Assembly: GCA_003605055.1 (NCBI GenBank)
Contig: QZKP01000031.1
Coordinates: 1 to 64,000 of the forward strand
DNA length: 64,000 nt
Reading direction: 5' to 3'
DNA from: Desulfarculus sp.
GTDB taxonomy: Bacteria; Desulfobacterota; Desulfarculia; Desulfarculales; Desulfarculaceae
A program made the position numbers and the translations under genes. This document shows, piece after piece, positions 57,962 through 64,000 of this stretch. Under the pieces are notes generated by a model, which ran no database searches, was not told the DNA's origin, and saw only the letters and a list, made by a program, of their open reading frames with translations. The stretch's first letter is position 1. Every line of letters starts with the position of its first letter.

Positions 57962-58392
57962 CAGCTGCTAACTCCTTTCAGGGGATTGGGTCCCAGGGGC
58001 CGAACCGCCTCGGCCCGCTGGCCGGCCATCTCCGTGATGGACTCCAGGCTCAGGCCCTGGCCGCGGGCCAGGCCCAGGCGCTCGGGTTCCAGCCCAGCCT
58101 GCTGCAACAGGCCCTGGGCGTAGGCCAGGCGCTTCCCGGCCCGCATGCTGCCCACCAGGTGCTGGCAGGCGTTGTCCGGGCAGGCCACCAACTGCAGGCC
58201 GTCCGCGCCCTTTTCCAGGATGCGCATCAGGTTGTGGACCTGCATCTTGCTGGAGCAGGGCAGGAGCACAAGTTGGGCCGCGAACCCTTGGCCGGGTCGG
58301 CGGCCCTCAAATGGCTGGGCATCGGCGGCCAGGCACTGTCGGCAATAGAGCACCGTGATCCGCGGCTGAAACTTGTTCGCTGGGGCTGCCAT
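57961..58392 (-). CDS. MvhD/hydrogenase iron-sulfur subunit-like protein
   Basis: ITVLYCRQCLAAD, LVLLPCSSKMQVHNLMRILEKGADGLQLVACPDNACQHLVGSMRAGKRL; GGAGAG RBS before ATG at 58392. Confidence 0.85.
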   Translation of the reverse strand: MAAPANKFQPRITVLYCRQCLAADAQPFEGRRPGQGFAAQLVLLPCSSKMQVHNLMRILEKGADGLQLVACPDNACQHLVGSMRAGKRLAYAQGLLQQAGLEPERLGLARGQGLSLESITEMAGQRAEAVRPLGPNPLKGVSS

Positions 58393-58573
58393 CAACTCTC
58401 TCCGGGCCAATGAGCGGCCGACGGGGCCGCGATTGGATGTCCTGTGTCGCCGGGCGCGGCCGATCCCCCGGCCGCCTCGGGCGGCGCGCAGGCCGTGCTT
58501 CACTTGCATAATTGAAATGAGCCCGCCGCCTGTGGCAGGGACGTAGCCAATGGGCAGAGCCCGACGCCGACAC

Positions 58574-58586
58574 GGCAACAATTGCC
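58574..58586. promoter_or_regulatory. Inverted repeat GGCAA-CAA-TTGCC, candidate operator O1
   Basis: Abuts the -10-like hexamer of the minus-strand promoter. Confidence 0.6.
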
Positions 58587-58615
58587 TTTATGACACGCCC
58601 TCCGCACGATGTCAA
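58587..58615 (-). promoter_or_regulatory. Sigma70-like promoter for the mvhD-like/metV/metF/glt operon
   Basis: On minus strand TTGACA (58610-58615), 17-nt spacer, CATAAA (58587-58592). Confidence 0.65.
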
Positions 58616-58683
58616 GGGCCGGCGCGGAGCGGGAATCGAATTATATAACTGCTGATGGTAATTAGATAAATATCATGCATCCC

Positions 58684-58712
58684 GGCAAGCCCTTTTGCCT
58701 TCTAACGGGCAA
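58684..58712. promoter_or_regulatory. GGCAA-N6-TTGCC inverted repeat (58684-58699) plus extra GGCAA half-site (58708-58712), candidate operator O2
   Basis: GGCAAGCCCTTTTGCC TTCTAACG GGCAA. Confidence 0.5.
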
Positions 58713-58726
58713 TACTTCTGGAAAAT

Positions 58727-58755
58727 CTGAATGGCGGCAATATTGCCGTATTCAG
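58727..58755. promoter_or_regulatory. 29-bp interrupted palindrome CTGAAT-GG-CGGCAATATTGCCG-T-ATTCAG, candidate operator O3
   Basis: Two perfect nested arms; core GGCAA-TA-TTGCC at 58736-58747, just upstream of the nrpR-like -35. Confidence 0.65.
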
Positions 58756-58757
58756 CC

Positions 58758-58786
58758 TTGACACCCTGGCATAAGACGGCTAGGCT
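58758..58786 (+). promoter_or_regulatory. Sigma70-like promoter for nrpR-like gene
   Basis: TTGACA (58758-58763), 17-nt spacer, TAGGCT (58781-58786). Confidence 0.55.
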
Positions 58787-58804
58787 TTGGCCAGATGGGC
58801 GGGC

Positions 58805-58817
58805 GGCAAGCCTTGCC
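58805..58817. promoter_or_regulatory. Perfect palindrome GGCAAG-C-CTTGCC, candidate operator O4
   Basis: 18 nt downstream of the nrpR-like -10 and 31 nt before its ATG. Confidence 0.6.
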
Positions 58818-58848
58818 TCAAACCTGAGGTGCTCCACGCGAGGCATCC

Positions 58849-59841
58849 ATGGACGAACGCACCCGACGCAAGATTCTGGATGTGCTCAGGGTCCTGTCCG
58901 AGTCCGAGCGGGCCTTGGGCGGCACCCGTATTGCCCAGGCTCTGGCACTGGCCGGCCGGGACATGAGCCAGCGCACCATCCGCTACTATCTGGGGCTCAC
59001 CGACACCGAGGGCCTGACCGAGCAGGTGGGCCGCCGGGGCCGGCGGCTGACCGAGCTGGGCCGCCAGGAGCTGGAGACGGCCTACGTGGCCGACAAGGTG
59101 GGCTTCGTGGCCGCCCGGGCCGACGCCCTGGTCTACGGCATGGACTTCAAGATCCGCCAGGGCCGCGGCAAGGTGGTGGTCAATCTCTCGGTGCTGCACG
59201 AGACGGACCTGCCCCGGGCCAAGGCCGTCATGCGCCGGGTATTCGAGGCCGGCTACTCCCTGGGCGACCGGCTGCTCATCGGCCGGCCGGGTCAGAAGGT
59301 GGGGCTGTTCCAGCCCGGACCCCAGGAGGTGGTGGTGGCCACCGTCTGCTCCGTGGCGATCAACGGCGCGCTCCTGGCCGAGGGCGTGCCCATGACCAAC
59401 CGCTTCGGCGGGCTCTTGCAGATACAGGACCACAAGCCGGTGCGCTTCACCCAGATCATCAACTACGACGGCACCACCTTGGACCCCCTGGAGATATTCA
59501 TCAAGGGCCAGATGACCTCCGTCAGCCGGGCCGTGGCCGAGGGAGAGGGCGTGATCGGCGCCAGCTTCCGGGAGATACCGGCCCCGGCCGCCGAGGAGGT
59601 CCGGCGCCAGGTGCCCCGCCTGGAGCGGGCCGGCCTGGGCGGCATCCTCCTGGTGGGGCGTCCGGGCCAGCCGCTCTTGGAGGTGCCCGTGCCGCCCGGG
59701 CGGGTGGGCATGGTGGTGCGCGGCGGGCTCAACCCCCTGGCCGCGGTGGAGGAGGAGGGCATCGCCACCAGCAACCGGGCCTTTGGCCAGTTGTTCCCCT
59801 TCGAAGAGCTAAAGCACTATAGCGAGGTGTTGGCTGATTAG
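58849..59841 (+). CDS. nrpR: NrpR-like (DUF128/wHTH) transcriptional regulator
   Basis: N-term wHTH RRKILDVLRVLSESERALGGTRIAQALALAGRDMSQRTIRYYLGLTDTEGLTEQVGRRGRRLTELGRQEL followed by one regulatory domain (VGFVAARADALVYGMDF...GGLLQIQDHKPVRFTQIINYDGTTLDPLEIFIKGQMTSV). Confidence 0.88.
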   Translation: MDERTRRKILDVLRVLSESERALGGTRIAQALALAGRDMSQRTIRYYLGLTDTEGLTEQVGRRGRRLTELGRQELETAYVADKVGFVAARADALVYGMDFKIRQGRGKVVVNLSVLHETDLPRAKAVMRRVFEAGYSLGDRLLIGRPGQKVGLFQPGPQEVVVATVCSVAINGALLAEGVPMTNRFGGLLQIQDHKPVRFTQIINYDGTTLDPLEIFIKGQMTSVSRAVAEGEGVIGASFREIPAPAAEEVRRQVPRLERAGLGGILLVGRPGQPLLEVPVPPGRVGMVVRGGLNPLAAVEEEGIATSNRAFGQLFPFEELKHYSEVLAD

Positions 59842-59849
59842 CAGCCCGC

Positions 59850-60491
59850 TTAGCGGCCCGCCGTTGCCTGCACCTGGCTCTCCAGATAGCGCCGCAGCAG
59901 CTCCACCACCTGGGCCGGGGTGAGGCCGGCGCCGGCCTTGCCCAGGTCTTTCATCTGCAGCCGGGCCAGGTCCAGGCTGCGTTTTTGGCCCGAAGGCCCC
60001 TGCCGCACGATGAGACGCGCCCGGTCCACCAGCAGGCGGTCTATCTGCAAACGCAGCCCGGGCGGCAGGCGCTGGACGCCGGCGGCCAGACGGCCGGCGA
60101 TGCGCTCCAGGCCGCTCTTTAACGCCTCGGCCGAGCGGTCCTGGCCGCTCGGCCCCAGGATGAAGGCCGGCCCGCTGATTACCAGGTCCTCAATGACGAT
60201 CTTGGGTTCGATGAGAGACTCCAGCTTCACCCGCAGGCGGAGCGAGGCCACCAGGGCCGCGTAGGGGCCGGGGTTGCCGTAGGGGTCGCCGATCTCCAGG
60301 CCCCTCAGGAGCACCTGGGCCGGGAACACCTCCACCTTGACCATCTCCACCTGCACCGGCGTCTGCATGATGCGCGAGCCGAAGTGGGTGATCCCTTTTT
60401 GCGCGATGAGGTCCAGGCTGAGATACAGGGCCGCCACCGCGGCCACCACCGTCAGCAGCATCCCCAACAGGACAAGAAGCACTTTTTTCAT
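59850..60491 (-). CDS. AsmA/DUF748-like membrane-anchored protein
   Basis: N-terminal TM MKKVLLVLLGMLLTVVAAVAALYLSLDLIAQ; VEMVKVEVFPAQVLLRGLEIGDPYGN pattern. Confidence 0.6.
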   Translation of the reverse strand: MKKVLLVLLGMLLTVVAAVAALYLSLDLIAQKGITHFGSRIMQTPVQVEMVKVEVFPAQVLLRGLEIGDPYGNPGPYAALVASLRLRVKLESLIEPKIVIEDLVISGPAFILGPSGQDRSAEALKSGLERIAGRLAAGVQRLPPGLRLQIDRLLVDRARLIVRQGPSGQKRSLDLARLQMKDLGKAGAGLTPAQVVELLRRYLESQVQATAGR

Positions 60492-60596
60492 GGCCAGCCT
60501 TCCGGGGCTCCTTTATGCTTGGCCCTGTGCATTGACCCTATCATTCCCCAGCGCGCGGCGGCAACCACCCCGGCCGCGCCATCCGGAAGGGGCGGC

Positions 60597-61490
60597 GTGC
60601 GACCAGCACTCTCACCGGGCAGGGACCTGATCAGCCTCCTGGCCGGCGCGATCCTGATCAGCTTCTCCAGCATCATGGTCAAGCTGGCCCAGGTGGGCCC
60701 CACCGCCTCGGGCTTCTACCGGGTGCTCCTGGGCGGGTTGGGGCTCCTGGCCCTGGTGCTGGCCCGGCGGGAGCGGCTCTGGGCCGGCTGGCGGCCCCTG
60801 GCCGGGGCCCTGGCCGCGGGGCTGTTCTTCGCCCTGGACCTGTTCTTTTGGCACCGCTCCATCCTCTACGTGGGCCCGGGCCTGGCCACCATCCTGGCCA
60901 ACTTCCAGGTGTTCATCCTGGCTGGGGCCGGGGTGCTGATGTTCGGCGAGCGGCCGGGCTGGCGCCTGGCCGCGGCCATACCCTTGGCCGTGCTGGGCCT
61001 GTTCATGGTGGTGGCCCAGGACTGGGTGCATTTGGGCCCTGAGTACCGCCTGGGGGTGGTCTTCGGCCTGGTCACGGCCCTGTGCTACGCCTGCTACCTG
61101 CTCACCCTGCGCGGGGCCATGCGCCGGCAGCCCACCCTGGGCGCCACGGCCAACGTGGCCCTCATCTCCCTGATCTGCGCCGGGCTGCTGGCCTTGGAGA
61201 TGCTCAACGCCGGGGAGTCCTTTGCGGTGCCCACGGCGGCCGACTGGGGTTGGCTCCTTATCTACGGGCTGGCCTGCCACGCCCTGGGCTGGGTGCTGAT
61301 CTCCCGGGGCCTGGGCCGCATCCCGGCCTCCCGGGCCGGCCTGTCCCTGCTGCTGCAGCCCACGCTTTCCTTTGTCTGGGACATGCTCCTGTTCGCCCGG
61401 CCCACCACCGCCCTGGAGGCCGCGGGCGCGGCCCTGGCCCTGGGCGCCATCTACCTGGGATCGCTCAGCCGGCCGGAGCAGAGCGGCTAG
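60597..61490 (+). CDS. EamA/DMT-family transporter
   Basis: Ten hydrophobic segments; ILISFSSIMVKLAQVGPTASGFYRVLLGGLGLLAL, GLATILANFQVFILAGAGVLMFGERPGWRLAAAIPLAVLGLFMVV; GTG start chosen. Confidence 0.85.
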   Translation: MRPALSPGRDLISLLAGAILISFSSIMVKLAQVGPTASGFYRVLLGGLGLLALVLARRERLWAGWRPLAGALAAGLFFALDLFFWHRSILYVGPGLATILANFQVFILAGAGVLMFGERPGWRLAAAIPLAVLGLFMVVAQDWVHLGPEYRLGVVFGLVTALCYACYLLTLRGAMRRQPTLGATANVALISLICAGLLALEMLNAGESFAVPTAADWGWLLIYGLACHALGWVLISRGLGRIPASRAGLSLLLQPTLSFVWDMLLFARPTTALEAAGAALALGAIYLGSLSRPEQSG

Positions 61491-61572
61491 GTGTAGCTGC
61501 TAAAGACGTTGTTCACACACCACACCTGTAAGAGACTTGCGGCGGCAACCGAGTCTCGTTCAAGGGCAACGT

Positions 61573-61870
61573 GTGAACAACAATTATCAGAATGCCCGAA
61601 CTACGTTCCATAGTCGAATCTTGATCGTGGAAAAGGTTTTGAAGGAAAGAAAGAGCGCCGGAGAGGCGGCCGAAGGGCTGGATGTGAGTAAGCGCACGGT
61701 TTACAAATGGTTGGCTTGCTACAGGGCCGGTGGCCGGGAGGCTCTGTATGAGCGAAGTTCCCGGCCCGCCGCACTCCCTGGCGTCTGCCGGTGGAGCGGG
61801 TGGCCATCATCGCGGCCATGAAGTACTTGCGCATGAAATCGCCCAGATAGCTTTTCCCCTTTTCCTGCCT
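61573..61870 (+). pseudogene. Truncated/frameshifted IS481-family transposase relic
   Basis: VNNNYQNARTTFHSRILIVEKVLKERKSAGEAAEGLDVSKRTVYKWLACYRAGGREALYERSSRP, then RLPVERVAIIAAMKYLRMK in another frame. Confidence 0.78.
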
Positions 61871-61923
61871 GTTTCCCGCGCGACTGGCGAACTGCGGCGC
61901 CCAGCTAGACCGGTTGGCCGTAG

Positions 61924-61956
61924 AAAAGCCGAGGGCCGGGCATGAAGCCCGGCCCT
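61924..61956 (-). terminator. Rho-independent terminator of cooS
   Basis: 10-bp stem AGGGCCGGGC-ATGAA-GCCCGGCCCT followed (minus strand) by a short T run. Confidence 0.65.
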
Positions 61957-61985
61957 GGGCCACGCAGGTTGTTTATGGCCGGCGC

Positions 61986-63959
61986 CTAATGCGCGGCCGC
62001 CGCCCGGCGGTCGGCCATGTCCACCAGCACGCGCTCCTTGCCCTTGTCCAGGCCCAGGGCCCGGCGCTTTTTCTCGATGTGCTCGACGATCATGCGGGCC
62101 ATGTCGTGCGGGTCCACGGCAAAGCCCCACTTGCCCATGCCCTGCTTCTCCAGGCCGTCGAAGAGCAGGTCGTGGAACTTGGTGCCCGCGATGGTGGGGA
62201 AGGTGACGCCGAAGACGGTGTACACGCCGCTGGCCACGAAGTACTGGCCGATGGCGATGGCCTTCTCGCTCATGAACTCCGGCGCCGCCCCGGCCACGGG
62301 CAGGTCGGCGATGGACTCGCCCAGGCCGCCGGCGGCCACCATGTTGCAGGCCGCGGTGAGGATGCGGGTGTTGTCCACGCAGGCGCCCAGGCCCAGCACC
62401 GGCGGCATGCCCACCGCCTCGCAGACCTCGGACAGGCCCGGTCCGGCCAGGTGGGCCGCCTCGGGCAGGGACAGGCCGGCCTTGGCCAGGGCGATCTGGG
62501 CGCAGCCGGTCTGCACCACCAGCACGTCCTTCTTGATCAGCTCCTTGACCAGCTCCACGTGCGCCGAGTCCTGGGGCACCCTAACGTTGGTGCAGCCCAC
62601 CACCCCGGCCACGCCGCGGATCTTGCCGTTGATGATGTTCTGGTTCAGAGGGGCGTAGGAGCCGCGGAAGGTGCCGCCCAGCATGTAGTTGATGTACTCG
62701 TGGGAGAAGCCGAACACGCCGGTGTCCTTGCGCTTGGGGATCACCACCGGATGCTCCCGGCCAGCGAAGCGCTTTATGGCCATCTCCACGATCACGTCCG
62801 TGCAGTCCCGGGGCTGGTCCTCGTGGAACTCCACGTGGTGGGCGCCCTCGATGTGGGCCCGGTCGTTGGTGGTGAACAGGGGCGTAGCGTAGCAGTCGGC
62901 CACGCTGACCAGACCCTGCTTGATGCACTGCACGTCCACCACGAAGGAGTCCACGGCGCCGGTGACCAAAACCGCCTCGGTGGACATGAAGTTGCCCGCG
63001 TGGGGCACGCCGCGGCGCGAAAGCATCTCCAGGCCCGAGCAGCACATGCCCACCAGGTTGATGCCCGTGGCGCCGGCGGCCTTGGCCTTTTCGATCAGGG
63101 CCGGGTCGCTAACCGACACCAGCATGGAGTCGAACAGGTTGGGCTCGTGGCCGTGGATGATGATGTTGACCTGGTCCTCCTTGAGCACCCCCATGTTCAC
63201 CTCGCCCTGCACCGGCTTGGGCGTGCCGAAGAGGATGTCGCCGATCTCGGTGGCCACCATGGAGCCGCCCCAGCCGTCGGCCAGGGCTGTGCGGCTGATC
63301 TGCTTGATGATGTTGCTGTAGTCCTGGTCCATGCCCATGTGGGTGCGGTTCATCATCTCCATGATCTCGCGCATGGCCCCCCGAGGCACCACGCCGTGCT
63401 GGCGCCACATCTCCTGGGTCTTGGCCGGGGCCCGGCGCGTAAAAGGTATCTCGCCCTCCAGTTGGGTGTAGGTCTTCTCTAGGACCTGGTACAGGTCGCG
63501 GGCGATATCCATGTGCTCGCGGTCCTGGGTCTTGATGCCCATCTCCGAGGCCACCTCCAAGAGCTTCTCGGTGTCCTGGATCTGGTAGTCCTTGATGCGG
63601 CCTTCCACCACGCCCTTGAACAGCTTGAGCATCTCCATGCCGTGGTCGGTGTGGGAGGCGGTGCCGGTGGCCACCATGCGTCCGAAGTTGCGCGACTGGA
63701 TGGTGTCAATGGTGGCGCCGCAGACGCCCACCTTGGCGTAGGGGTCCTTGGAGTTCAGGCGGCAGGGACCCATGAAGCAGTTCTTGCAGCAGGCCGACTT
63801 CTCGCCGATGGGGCAAGGCTTCATCTCCGCCGCCCGGTCAAAGGCGGTTTGCACCCCGTCCCGCTTGGCCTTGGCCAGCATTTGTTGGGTGGATTCGCAG
63901 GTGGTCACCTCGCTGGGATTGATGGATTCCAGCTTTTGCAGCTTCTTTTCAATGGGCAT
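61986..63959 (-). CDS. cooS: Anaerobic carbon-monoxide dehydrogenase catalytic subunit
   Basis: CPIGEKSACCKNCFMGPCRLN, VGVCGATIDTIQSRNFGRMVATGTASHTDHGMEM, INIIIHGHEPNLFDSM/GMCCSGLEMLSRRGVPHAGNF; GGAGG RBS before ATG at 63959. Confidence 0.96.
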   Translation of the reverse strand: MPIEKKLQKLESINPSEVTTCESTQQMLAKAKRDGVQTAFDRAAEMKPCPIGEKSACCKNCFMGPCRLNSKDPYAKVGVCGATIDTIQSRNFGRMVATGTASHTDHGMEMLKLFKGVVEGRIKDYQIQDTEKLLEVASEMGIKTQDREHMDIARDLYQVLEKTYTQLEGEIPFTRRAPAKTQEMWRQHGVVPRGAMREIMEMMNRTHMGMDQDYSNIIKQISRTALADGWGGSMVATEIGDILFGTPKPVQGEVNMGVLKEDQVNIIIHGHEPNLFDSMLVSVSDPALIEKAKAAGATGINLVGMCCSGLEMLSRRGVPHAGNFMSTEAVLVTGAVDSFVVDVQCIKQGLVSVADCYATPLFTTNDRAHIEGAHHVEFHEDQPRDCTDVIVEMAIKRFAGREHPVVIPKRKDTGVFGFSHEYINYMLGGTFRGSYAPLNQNIINGKIRGVAGVVGCTNVRVPQDSAHVELVKELIKKDVLVVQTGCAQIALAKAGLSLPEAAHLAGPGLSEVCEAVGMPPVLGLGACVDNTRILTAACNMVAAGGLGESIADLPVAGAAPEFMSEKAIAIGQYFVASGVYTVFGVTFPTIAGTKFHDLLFDGLEKQGMGKWGFAVDPHDMARMIVEHIEKKRRALGLDKGKERVLVDMADRRAAAAH

Positions 63960-64000
63960 GCCTGGCGCCTCCTTCATAGAGGTATTGTCACGGGGGTGGT

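Noticed and set aside
61914-63482. 522-aa + strand ORF opposite cooS
   Set aside because: Antisense shadow; cooS motifs are unambiguous on the minus strand.
1-64000. CRISPR arrays, rRNA and tRNA genes
   Set aside because: No regularly spaced direct repeats, rRNA-like blocks or convincing cloverleaf were seen by eye; a tRNAscan/CRISPR scan would be needed to be certain.

Overview
This 64 kb bacterial window is mostly GC-rich, with an AT-rich left end of about 5.6 kb. The gene content resembles an anaerobic Desulfobacterota-type bacterium; that assignment is inferred from gene content only. About 61-50,500 is a very large surface-polysaccharide/glycan locus. It holds dTDP-sugar genes (rfbA, rfbB, DegT aminotransferase, acyltransferase), many multi-TM YfhO/GT39-like proteins, a carbamoyltransferase, two radical SAM proteins, methyltransferases, an ABC exporter, and a partial legionaminic/sialic-acid-like set (CBS-nucleotidyltransferase, LegB-, NeuB- and NeuC-like) followed by an M14 carboxypeptidase-like gene. 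In its centre is a compact same-strand cassette (21.6-32.0 kb) with a deoxyhypusine-synthase-like protein, two cytidylyltransferase-like domains, a PfkB kinase in inverted HldE domain order, an SDR, two tandem aminotransferases, an E1alpha/E1beta TPP pair without E2/E3, a GT2 and a radical SAM/SPASM protein. I consider this the best candidate for an undescribed pathway. About 50,650-58,850 is a minus-strand operon joining MvhD-like, MetV, MetF and a split, internally duplicated ferredoxin-GltS-like glutamate synthase. It is divergent from an NrpR-like regulator, and the intergenic region carries several GGCAA-Nx-TTGCC inverted repeats placed at two recognisable promoters. The window ends with an AsmA-like protein, an EamA transporter, an IS481 relic and a complete CooS-type CO dehydrogenase. 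One IS5-type transposase gene and two IS relics are present. No rRNA, tRNA or CRISPR array was recognised by eye.
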